A DNA stretch of 64,000 nt from Bolinopsis microptera. Taxonomy: Eukaryota > Ctenophora > Tentaculata > Lobata > Bolinopsidae. The position numbers were made by a program, and so were the translations under genes. Positions 21,235 to 64,000 of this stretch are shown here, one piece after another. Every line of letters begins with the position of its first letter. Positions within the stretch are counted from its first letter, which is position 1. The notes under the pieces are model-generated. The model had not been told where the DNA came from. It was given only the letters and a program-made list of their open reading frames with translations, and searched no databases. Location: contig NC_087073.1 in assembly GCF_026151205.1 (NCBI RefSeq), positions 12,555,578 to 12,619,577 on the forward strand, in the 5' to 3' direction.

Positions 21235-23370
21235 TATATGTGCTTTCGCGGGAGATATAGCGCGCGCCTTTGATAATTTTTTGATTCGTAAAAAATCGAA
21301 CTATTGGCTCACAAGCTCGTCATTTCTTACCTGGGGACCTCAGGCTATCATGTTCATAAACATATTAGAGATTCGGCGGAATGACAGGCTGAGCGCGGCC
21401 CAGTAAGTCATTTCACATTTGCACGCGGAGTCTCCCAAATAAAATATTTTTAGTTGATTTAATATATATTTGTAAAAAGTTGTATTTGCTACACGTTCCT
21501 TAATATATATCGTATATAAGGGTACGATGGGAGGCCTGCTTTTGTTTTAAAACCCTTTTGTTCTTCTAAGCGCAACGTGTGGCAAAGTTTTCCGCAGAAA
21601 TCTACAATTGTTCTGATTTTTGCAGAAATCAGCTTCGCATTGAATGCCCACAAAATGCTCATGTCCAAAATAAATAGCATGTGGCATGAACATTTTTTAT
21701 TTTATTATCACTTCCAGATACTTTAAATCTATTCATTACATTGTGCATTGGTCAAAGTACTTCTGAAAAGATAAATTTTGTAATTTTGATGTATCAAGCA
21801 GCTAATCTCCGTTACAGCCTTTATCGTATTAATTGTTTCTTGATTTTTTGAAGGGTTGTTTTTATATAGGGTCATTGTGACAATTATGTGTATATCGTTT
21901 GAATAATTTTATTAATTAATTGTTCCAAAACACTTATTTTCTAATACAAATATCAAGTTCTGCCCTGATTACCCAAGCAATGATTATCCTTCTCCTACCA
22001 TAAACTTTTATGTTTAATACGAAAATTTACATATATTATTGTTTCAGATAAAATGAAGTCAGTTTGGCGTAGTAGTGTGGATTTATGTCCAGTAATATGT
22101 ACACTGCAACAGTTCTTAATAAATTACTGTGTCATAAAAAAGGAACGATGTACACGTGATCTGAGATACCAATATCTCAATATCAAAAGGATAGTGTCTA
22201 GAAACATTCATAGTCCACGGTGGCAGGTATCAAGTTAAACGAAGTTACACTGACTGGCAATGTATATGATTGCCGTCTCCATCTCTCACCCCTGACCGCT
22301 ATCAGGGTGCTCCTGAGGATTGAGAATCTAATCCTGGTGCGCATGTAACACATAATAGCCGCACAGTCTTCTCCTCTCTTCTGGGATAGTTTTTCAGCAA
22401 CAGTTCTTAATTGAAAAGTTCTCCATGTTGTGACATGTTTTGAACTTGTTTCAGATTTGTTACTAGAATTTGTTACCCTGGCAAGGTTTACATTTTAGAA
22501 TAATTTTTCAATTCCGACAAATTCATTACTACTGCAGCTCCATTATCATTGTGTAAAATTCTTAGATAAACCTACTAACGTTCTACTACACTTGTAGATA
22601 GATAAAAGCTTCTCCATTTGTTAAGTAGACGAATTCAAGAAGTGTTGGGATCCGCTTGCCAGACTTTTTGATAGTGTAGTATAGTGTATTTCAGTATTAA
22701 AACAAAGTATATTATTAATACAATTTGAGTATGATGCACTTAATTGGTGTTAGCTAAATTATGCCACAAATGAGCATAAGTTCTAATTGCAAACTGTTAG
22801 TCACCTGATTAAGCAGATGTTTCTACTCACATGAAACCACACTGCCCAAAACGCTCGCCGTATTCCACAATACAATAACAGTAAACAGCATGGGGATCTC
22901 ACCTGACATGACTCGAATTCCATCCAATCACTGATCATACAATACTTTTAAGTTGAAAAATAACACAATAGACATACACACGTACCTGGTTGTTTTATTT
23001 AAGAACTGACCTGGAACCTTACGACTTACACTCCGTCGTGTGTGTAGCTCAATATTTACACCGATTAAATTATTTATTTACAACATAAACTGTAACAGAA
23101 CGGACGTAATTTTAGTCAATTATGAGTAATGGCACCATTACTGGGATGATGACGAGTGTGGATGATGACGAGTGTCATAATGCATATCTTCCCTAAGGCT
23201 TTCAGTATTTATCGACATTGGAATCGTTGTCAATACTGTAAGTTAAACATCCTGATCAATAAATAATTCAATGCCTAGCAGCAAAAGACATCAGCCTGCA
23301 TCTCCCGCCATTCCACGGATTTAGCCGTGTTTATGTTTGGATCTCCCTTCCTTACTCGAAATATCTCTTA

Positions 23371-23723
23371 TTAAGGGGGCCAGAGGGGTCTTCAAGAAAT
23401 TTCTCTCGAAATTAATTTTATATAGTTCTTTCTGATGGAAGGAAGTGATAGCGGCTTTTGGTTCCATGGAAAAATATTATGTAACAATGAGTTATCAACG
23501 GTCAAAGGTCAGCGCTTGTGTGTATTGTGTGATTGTATTGTGCAAGTTATTTTCTATTATGCGCCCTAAAACTTGAGTCTAAAAATCTATCTTCTCCTAC
23601 ACTTTCAGGTTATGTTCCAGGGATCATTTAGAAAAGATCAATCAAGCCGAATTTTGTGAATTTTTCCATTGGAAAATCGTTTTTTGACAGAATGGGTCTT
23701 CCGAAGACCCCCGGCCCCCTTAA
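23371..23723. mobile_element. piggyBac-type MITE bounded by TTAA
   Basis: TTAA at 23371-23374 is followed by GGGGGCCAGAGGGGTCTTC. The right end is its inverse (gaagacccccggccccc) closing with TTAA at 23720-23723. TTAA duplications with G/C-rich inverted ends are the mark of the piggyBac superfamily. The 353-bp unit has no coding frame. Confidence 0.82.
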
Positions 23724-24114
23724 GTTAGTATACTGTAAAGAAATCAAATGATATGACATGATCTTGTTAATATTTTCAAATATTATTTAACCATGATTTA
23801 GCTTTTATATTATCAAACTACCCATGATGTTAATCAATCGTATTGATGGTTTCAAATTTCTCGTGACGTCTTTTAGAGCACACCTTAATTTCTGCACTAA
23901 TCTCAAATGTACAAACTTTATAAATTTAAAAGATACTTCAATTAAGGAAGGGAGGACCAAACAGTAAACACAACTAAATTTGCCAGGTACTCTGTGGAAT
24001 AGCGGGAAATACCGGGAAATACTAGGCTGCTGCTAGTCAGTGCATAACAAATTTTTCAATATTTTTAACTCTCAGATTAAGGGTGATTGTATTTATATTT
24101 ATAGTAGAAGTATT

Positions 24115-24184
24115 TTTGATTGAAATAAATTTTCGTGCACATACAGAATGAATGGTTAATAATTTAATATTATATATGTAGACC
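24115..24184. repeat. Dispersed ~67-bp direct repeat (partner of 14845-14911)
   Basis: Same sequence and orientation as 14845-14911 with a short TA insertion near its end. Confidence 0.8.
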
Positions 24185-27100
24185 AAGGCCTGTGCACAGG
24201 ATGCTTCCTGAAAGAATCCAGTTCTTTTAGCGGGGCACCCTACCTAAAGCCAAATTGAGATATAATAATCATATTCCTAGAGAAATAATCAGAAATCGAA
24301 TACCAATCAAATAATATGATATATAGGAGTAGTAACCATATTTACTATGCAAAATGCCCCAACCACATAGTGTAAATTTATATAGAATTCAAATTCCATA
24401 TCATCATTAAACCTCAATAGTCAATATAATAGCCCAAGCAAAATTAAATAACTTCTTATATACCTTACTGTCATACTACAAATTAATTAAACAGTTGAAA
24501 TCTGTTAACCAGAGAATAAATTTCTAAACCTAATGCAAGTGAAATAATTTAGATGCAATAATGAATGCCTAATGTGAGTATCATCTGTCAATGTCCTTGT
24601 AAAAAAGTCTGTAAAAGAGATATGAGTAACTAATATAGAAGAAAAAACAGGAAGTTGTCGTCTGTTGAAAAATAAATGAAATATCTAGAATATAAATTAG
24701 AATATAAAATAACATTCAGTCAATGTGTCGTCAATAAACTGTACAATTATCAAATGTTAAAACTGGGTGATACAGTCACCAAAAATAAATACTAAGTATA
24801 ATAAGTAAATAAATTAAATGTGGTCTATAAAACTACCACTAGGTATAATAGGTCAATAAATTAAAAGTGGTTTATAAAACTACCACTGTGCGAACCCTTT
24901 CTCCAGTTAAAACATGTCAGTCATGTGTAAAATCAATCAAAATGGTAAGGTGGTAAAAAAGGGAAAATCCTTTCGATATATCAATTATATATGCCTCAGA
25001 TTTAAAAGAATTAGAAGGTACTTAGTTATCGTCGACTATGATTGCAGTGTAAAATTTGTCATATGAATTGTCGTTGTATGGAATGGAATTATTTTCAAGG
25101 TCATTTGCCCAGTAATGGTACGTAGAAAGTATCTAATTTTGCAATCTTCATAATATTACAATAACCCCCTAGTTTGCGAGACATTTTCAATGAGGTGTTC
25201 GTTTAGCATAATTGGAGACAATTACAAGACAAGTCAATTCAATGAGGTGTTTTGATTTGCTTAGCATCTGCCCCTTTAAAGTTACAATGTACATTGGAGA
25301 TAATTTTAAGACTAGCTAACTTTTTCTAACAAATGCCGCCCTTGCTAATCGAGGTACCACAAAGATTTGGTGGTGCTGTGATGTTATTATTGCCTCTTGC
25401 AGGACGAAAAGGAGGTATTGGACCATTTGGCTTTGCATATTGAAGTCTTAAGGATTGTGGCTTGGATTTTGAGGCATTTGAGACTTTTAACTTAGCAGAT
25501 GGTATGCAAAAACTGCTCATTCAAGGATTCTGTTGCCAAAATTGTGTTTTCAAATATGTTAGAAACGCTAAAATATTGCAATAGGTCATTCATTAAATGT
25601 GGAATGATCTGAAAAGATAACATGCAAGAAATTTAAAATTAAATGACAAAGTTACCAAATAATTTGTTTATCTCTTTAAAGCAAAATTGATAGGGTGATC
25701 ATGTGATAGTGCAGATCTAATCAACCCAATCAACTAGCCTGACCTTGTAATGAATAAACTTTTTATGCTTGATATCTTGGTCATCTGAGAGATAGAGCTG
25801 TTATTTTTTAGGACAAGTGTATTTTTAATGGACAAGTTTATTTTTTATATTCAAACACAATGCATTACAATTCAAATCAATAGGCCAGAAATAATTATTC
25901 CAATTATATGCACTCAGTGAATTATTATTTGATTGTTTCACACTTTTCACATTTCATAATTTTATTACTAGGTACGGTGGAGGTGATGTTATTGAGACTT
26001 TGGGCGGCCAAAAAACTCCTGTTCTGAAAGTTGTCCTTTGTACTTGTTTCACTGACCCACGCTTTTTAGCATTTATACATTTCGGCCCATTTTATATGTT
26101 TGTTCGAATTGCACAAGAGAGCTGCAAAAAAAACTACTGTGTTGTGTGGATATGTTGATATTAGGATTTACTTAGCAATTTTATGGGGATGGTGAGTAAA
26201 TCATTTAGACAAAAGTTTTGTTCTTTGCAAGTCCTAAGCTATTTAATGTTTGAGTCAATGGCTGTGCCATAGTGGAAGGTACTTGTCTGTTACTATCATG
26301 TTTTGCAGGGCCAGGGGTTGTTCATTCTCATATTTTAAAACAAAAAATGCCAGCTGAAATTAGAACTAAGTGACAAGTGTTGTACCTAATTAATTAAACC
26401 TTAACTTCAAAATACAATAATTATCATCTTAAAAAATGAGCCCCTGATCAATAGATAAAGCTCCAGTCATTTCACCTCCTGAATCTTTGGACTCTGAATC
26501 GTTGTTGTTTCTTTTGACCCTAGAGAGCTAGAGGTCCAAAACAATTATCAACTCTCTACTTTAATTTTCAGATTGACGTACGTGACTAGAAACTAGAAAC
26601 TCTCTTCACTCGACTAAATTTTCCCAACAACCTTTTGGACTTGACAATATTTCTGTGTATGCAATCGCAGCTGTAAAACCTTCAAAACAAAGGTTTTGCT
26701 CCTTGCATCGAAATTGTAAGGAAAATCGTTCTGTCATTGTATCAGATGTTTTGCTAGTTTAGGGACAAGGACCTATAATTCAAATAAAATGACTCGGAAA
26801 TGTAGAACCCGAAAAATTGTACCACATATAATTGCTGTGCAGAATTATTATAAAATCAGCATAGTGAATTTTATCAATATAGGTGATGATAGCAGCAGTC
26901 AGTGGGTGTCAATAAAAGACAATATACTCCTGGTACATGCTCTTCTATTGTATTGTAATTTTAGGGAATTGGGCTGAAAAAAGTGAGGCAGTGTGAGAAT
27001 TGTCACCCTAACTTCTGACCAAATAAAGATGAGGCTAGTAAGATAGTCCCATTGATCAAATAGTCCATTGATCATTTTGTTCTTTAGATAAGATTATTCT

Positions 27101-27818
27101 TTTTGAGAGTTTTCTCAGAACTTAGTAGGTATCAGGGCCCCGTTGAAATATAGATAAAATTATCGCAGAAATTGATTGGCAGACAAATAATTTCCAACGC
27201 TCTACTTGGTGCAGTGCAATGTTCAATTACTAATACTCCACAGCGTACTGGACTGAATTGATGACCTCTGCTGTCAGCAGTTAGCGCTTCTGTCCTATGT
27301 TTTCGATTTGTTACAGTTCAACGTAATTTCTTGCTTCAAAACATCAGAAAATACTATTTATTTAATCTCCATATTTGGCCACCAGGAATATCTTAGAAAC
27401 ATTTACATTACATTTTGCAGTCTACATGTCCCCACATGATGAATTTATATTATATATTGTTTCCGGTCCTCCTTAAACCCTCCGTACACACGTACTCTTA
27501 GTAGGTTTATGTTATTATTCTATGGAATTTCAAAACGACGTTTCTTGTTAGCAACCGACAAGAATCTTAATTATGCTTATATTTCAGTCATCTATATTCT
27601 GCAGCTAACCTATTATACGAGCATATTTTTCTGATTATCATGAAATGATGATCGTAAAAAAAATACTTGTGTTCACATTAATTTATAGTAGGCTGATGGT
27701 GTGATGGTTATGGGATGAGTGGGAAAAAGCATGGAGATAAAAGAAAGTGAGTACAGAAAAGATAACAGAATTATTTTCTTTTTCTAATAAAGTTGGCTTA
27801 CATGTCTGTTATTGGCAA

Positions 27819-27920
27819 GACAACATTTAAACGTTTACTAAATAGAGCTCGTTTAGTACTACCACACTGTTTACCATTGGTAAACTGTGCGGTAGTAATA
27901 AACGTTTAAATTATCTTGTC
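27819..27920. repeat. ~100-bp near-perfect hairpin
   Basis: Central arms TACTACCACACTGTTTACCA (27857-27876) and its inverse (27878-27897) pair with one mismatch and a one-base centre. Outer arms GACAAcATTTAAACGTTTA and its inverse (to 27920) also pair. The left half has ~15 extra bases. It is probably a palindromic MITE, about 290 bp upstream of the first CLOCK coding exon. Confidence 0.75.
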
Positions 27921-28208
27921 ATTTGTCACCTGCTTCATTGTTGGTAGTACATGAATTAAAAAATTTACAGTAACATTGAAAACATTTCAGAATTGAAGCG
28001 ATCTCCGAAGATGACAAAGCCAAAGTTAAAAAGTTCGTTTTGCTCAGTAGCTTAAATTCACAACGTCACTAAATTTTTGTGTTTTAACTTAAACTGACAG
28101 CAATCCTGGGAATCCCGTCGCCGTATGCAATAATTGTTATGCTTCATTAACTGTACATTATATGATAAATGACATTTTTAATTCAACATTCACCTTCTTT
28201 ATTTTCAG

Positions 28209-28224
28209 AGAGGGGGCCATACCC
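28209..28224 (+). other. CLOCK: CLOCK 5' UTR segment in the first coding exon
   Basis: Sixteen bases between a good acceptor (cttctttattttcag) and the start codon. The acceptor implies at least one upstream non-coding exon that I could not place. Confidence 0.7.
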
Positions 28225-60368
<32,144 letters not shown>

Positions 60369-62309
60369 GCCCCGTGTGTCCGCAGCTCCGGACAATGCTT
60401 GTCAGATTTCTCGAATCGTCTTCAGCGGGTATAACAACGGGTCACGATACTGCTCGCGCGGGGGCAATCCGCACGGCGCGGCGCGACCATGTCGTGCTCA
60501 GGCGGGGCCGTGTTTTGCTACTCTAGAGAAAATATATCAGGTCCAAGGTTTCGCGTTTGCTCTGGTCTCCGGCGGTTATATTATCATTGAAGTATCAGTC
60601 AATTGTCAGGTCTCGCTGCAGGTCTCGAGCCTGCTCTCGACACTCATCATTGTATGTGGAATTTCCAGAGGGTTGAATTGTATCCCCCAATAGATTTGAG
60701 ATCTGCGGATGTGATCGTGTCGAAATATATCTGCGACGGTACTTTGAACACTTGATATATACTTATTGTTTACTAGGGTTTAATGATTACAGGAACTCCG
60801 TGCCTCCTCACATATGTTTATGTTTTATACAAAGGACCGCCTACAAACAACTAGGAAGAGTTTTTGCGATATGTTGTCGCGGAAATAAGCTCCAAACGCG
60901 TTGTGCCCTGTTTAATTTTGTAATTTAAAAGCGGAGCTATAATTATAGTAAATCACTAATCGCAGTTCATGAAGGGTTAAGTTATATAAAGATGAATTAG
61001 TCCTTGTGCTCCCGACTTAAGTTTAACATTAACAATTTAATCTGAAGTTTCTCGGCTGGACGATTTTCTTTAGATTTAAAATGATGATTCTTTTATTTTG
61101 GAGAAGTATTTTATTATCTGTAAAACGTATGATCGATGTGGGACCTAGTCGGGTTGATACTAGAGATGAGCATTAAAGCCACTAAAAGCATATTCTAACT
61201 CTGGAATACTGCTACCATAACGGCTAACTTAACCGCATCTAATCTCCACCATCAAACTTTCAAATTTGATTAAAATTAAGATCTCATTTAGACCTAATCG
61301 TAATACTCGTACCTTAAGAAATTTTATCGCACACTGCACTGCCGGTTCATCAAACAGAGGTTTTCATATTTGAATGCCTTTGATCTGCAATTATCCTCCA
61401 ATTAACTGCAACGCTCATTCCCCAGGTTCCACATTGTAGCTGTATCATTGTAGTGATTCATGTGTTTTTAACCTCCTTGTAAATACGACTATGTGTGCAT
61501 TACTATACTCTTTCACCCAAGTTAAGCACCCTACCGATGGTATGAGTCACTGTCATACATACGTGACTAATTGTTTAACTTAAAACTGACTGTACTTAGC
61601 CATATTGTATTTGCATTAAACAAAGATTTTTAGCATTTCTCATATAATTAAACATCCATGCCTCCGACGTCACATTTGGCTTGCTTTAGCTCCTTCAAAT
61701 TTAATTCCGATATTTTGAATTGTTAATCTTTCAGTTGTGTTTTCATGCGATAAAATGCAAAAACTAACGAAGGTGCGATATTTTATTGGCCAGGGGCAAA
61801 TTCGAAGTCCACTTTGACGATTTACCGTTTCTTAACGATTACCGATAAAGGCGTTTATGCAGCGACTTAGTGCATCGATTTTTAATGAGTCATATTTACT
61901 ATATTCGTGATTTCCAGCGTGGCATGGCAAAAGAATAATTTCGTCGCAAATTACCTACAATTCCATTATTAGGAAACCTCGACTAGTTGATGAATGCCAT
62001 GTCACGTTTGGATTTTTAAAAGTGTAGAAATTTTAATAGAAATTGGATTTATTAAATTATATAGTACGCCAAACAATCGTTTTATTTTGTCCTGTCTTAA
62101 TTTTTAGTTTGGTTTGACTCTATGAGCAAAGGATTCGTTAGTGATAGGTGAGGTTAGAAATTTTAGATCGGGATTTGTCAAAATAAGGAAATTGCAATGA
62201 CTATAAAACCTCCACTGACATACCGCGGAGCCAGAAGCGATGTCATTAGTCATATAAACATAACGTTTGCAGTTTGACAGCCTTCTTATCTAGTTGTGGG
62301 CCGAATAAA
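60369..62309 (+). other. Probable CLOCK 3' UTR
   Basis: No further coding. Candidate polyadenylation hexamers are ATTAAA at 61172-61177 and AATAAA at 62304-62309. TGTAAATA at 61478-61485 fits the Pumilio site TGTANATA. The true end is unknown. Confidence 0.55.
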
Positions 62310-62355
62310 GCTGTGTAGTTATCACTATCAGTTATGAGTTAAGTTTGTTCCATTT

Positions 62356-63335
62356 ATATATACATACATACATACATGGTAAGGGTTCCTCCTAGTCGTT
62401 GGAGTGGCCTGTATCACACACATCGCGTTGGCGGCGTAACATATGTCTCCACTGTACTCGGTTGGTAGCCAAAGCTTCTGTTGTGTTGTTGTCGATGTTT
62501 TCAACACCTGTAAACTTAGCAGCATCTTTGAGTACGCAGGTCTTCCAATTCTTCCGGGGTCTGCCCCTTGACCTCTTTCCATAATTTGGCTTCCAGTTCA
62601 ACAGAAACCTCGGTAGTCAAGGGTCTGGCATTCTAACTACATGTCCATACCAACGTATCCTCATATCCTGGCAGCACTGATGAAAGTCTCAACTGACTTG
62701 ATGCCAGCCCTCCTAAGAACTTCTTCGTTGGTCACATGAAAGAACCATTTAATCCTAAGGATCCTTCTCAAGGAGGTCTGATGGAAAACCTCGAAGCGTT
62801 TCATCTGCTTTTTGGTGGTGTTCCAGACTTCAGCTCCATACAACAAGATGGTGAGGACAGCAGCCCTATAGATCCTGATCTTGGTTGGAGTCTTTATAGT
62901 TCTGCTATTCCAAATGTTCCAGAGCTGATGAAAGGCGCCATTAGCCTTCTGAATACGGACATCCAGGTCTCTGTCGATTGTCCCATCCCCTCTGATAGTT
63001 GCACCCAGGTAGACAAAGTTGCTAACCTGCTCGACGGGTTCACCCTCAACCGATAGCTCAATACAATCATCCTTGATGAAAGGTCGCTGGGAGGCGCACT
63101 TGCTTACAGCCATGCATTGGGTCTTCTTTGCATTTATTCTGAGCCCAGCGTAGGAGCTGTAATGAACTAATAGATCAGTTGACTCCTGTAGGCCTTCCCC
63201 TAAGTTGTCCATAATAGCCATGTCATCAGCATAATCGGTGTCCAGAATGACCTTTTCCTCGACCGTCTTCATCTCCTTCTGCAGCACTGCGCCTTGACTG
63301 ATGGTCTTGTTGGTCTCAGCCAGAAATGCAGAAAA
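62356..63335 (-). mobile_element. LINE fragment with reverse transcriptase 3' half, broken
   Basis: Minus strand. The open part (about 63335-62661) begins at TISQGAVLQKEM, carries the catalytic YADDMAIM motif, then NFVYLGATIRGDGTIDRDL, LLYGAEVWNTTKKQ and SLRRILRIKWF. A frameshift near 62670 and a stop follow, and the tail resumes as RIRWYGHVVRMPDP and GKRSRGRPRKNW, ending TGHSND. The 3' end carries (ATGT)n. Same family as 1111-1960 but keeps the active site. 5'-truncated and inactive. Confidence 0.88.
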
Positions 63336-64000
63336 GTTTAGGCAGAAATTTTTATTTAAATCTTTATAGAAATTAACCCTTGTTGCTTGTTAACTCAAAC
63401 CCCGTCTTCATCCCCTTAAACCCACGCTACTTCTTGGTACCCCCTCTATATTCTGACAGTACAAACAATCCACAACACTATGTCCTCCCCCCCCCAAGTC
63501 CGTTCTGATGCGACCATTCTTAATGAACAATTAATGTAAAAGCAATCGAATTAAACTCCATGACAGTTTATAATAATGTTCATTTAGATCTGTCATCATA
63601 GTTTTGTCCATCCACTAATGCTCCCCAGAAGATTTACAAACATCATGTAAGGCCCTTTAGGCATCTGAAAGAATCTGGATCGGCTGTAACTTTGGGACCC
63701 TGGGTTGTTCCCCCAGACTGAAAGTGCTTCCCTAGTTTGCCATAACAAATACCCTTTTGTACCTAAGCTTCAGAACAATTCGATTCTTAGCCCACAGTTT
63801 GTTGGGTGCTTTATATATAGATAGTGGATCCGCTTCGGGGTTATGGCGGGTTAGGGGGTTAGGGTTTTATTAAACCGTCTGTACGGTCAAAACCCATAGA
63901 AAACAATATCTCGTAAGTTTTTCTGAGGATAATTAGTAAATAGCCATTAGGGCGCACATTATGATCCGAGGTGAACACCGGCCCCGTAACCTTTTTAACC
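63336..64000. other. Right edge, unassigned
   Basis: No exon or repeat family recognised. A C homopolymer at 63486-63495 and two TTAGGG hexamers (about 63850-63867) are present. The hexamers are too few to be telomeric. Confidence 0.6.

Larger units (their letters stand above)
21235..28208. other. Intergenic region 5' of CLOCK, mostly unassigned
   Basis: AT-rich. Visible items: the TTAA-bounded MITE (23371-23723), a two-unit 16-bp repeat ggatgatgacgagtgt near 23151, the dispersed repeat at 24115-24184, a ~50-bp direct duplication around 24790-24890 (ataaaactaccact), and a near-perfect hairpin at 27819-27920. An upstream non-coding CLOCK exon should lie here, because 28209 follows a splice acceptor, but I could not place it. 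Confidence 0.6.

Noticed and set aside
25326-25520. 64-codon minus-strand frame with Pro/Asn-rich end
   Set aside because: Short, no family, no splice partners.
27240-27320. Decayed tRNA on the minus strand (AGCGCTAACTGCTGACA region)
   Set aside because: T-arm consensus is lost and the anticodon stem-loop does not fold.
63840-63875. Telomere-like TTAGGG
   Set aside because: Only two units; not an array.

Overview
The window is nuclear DNA from an animal, most likely an invertebrate. It is AT-rich and intron-rich, full of microsatellites, LINE relics and short inverted-repeat transposons. Two spliced metazoan genes can be read exon by exon. I cannot name the species. The presence of CLOCK fits a bilaterian or a cnidarian that retains CLOCK, but this is inference.

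Layout. 1-2000: two diverged copies of a LINE fragment. 2182-2364: a small inverted-repeat transposon. 3897-9471, minus strand: ten consecutive, in-frame exons of an ataxin-2 (ATXN2) orthologue with Lsm and LsmAD domains; its first exon and its 3' end were not located. 9472-28208: the region between the two genes. It holds a triple CACGTG cluster, a possible tRNA-derived SINE head, a transposon with perfect 44-bp inverted ends split by a nested LINE (14963-19952), a GC-rich foldback element (20386-21234) and a TTAA-bounded MITE (23371-23723). 28209-60368, plus strand: a complete CLOCK gene in eleven coding exons. The first coding exon supplies only ten residues and is followed by a 20-kb intron rich in simple repeats. 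The exons sum to exactly 1113 codons plus a stop. 60369 to about 62310: probable CLOCK 3' UTR. 62356-63335, minus strand: another broken LINE of the same family as the one at the left end.

How the parts may work together. CLOCK is the bHLH-PAS transcription factor that pairs with BMAL/CYCLE on CACGTG E-boxes. Ataxin-2 is an RNA-binding translational regulator with a documented clock role in Drosophila. Here they are divergently oriented neighbours. Clusters of CACGTG lie on the 5' side of ATXN2 (10266-10312), in CLOCK intron 1 (35266-35646) and in CLOCK intron 2 (50945-50988, including two sites 6 bp apart, the spacing known for CLOCK:BMAL1 tandem E-boxes). The E-boxes are seen directly; that they form a feedback circuit is inference.

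The other striking content is the variety of non-autonomous transposons, several with readable target duplications, and facing (CT)n and (GA)n blocks in CLOCK intron 1 that could fold into a long hairpin in the pre-mRNA. I saw no bacterial genes, CRISPR arrays, rRNA genes or intact tRNA genes.
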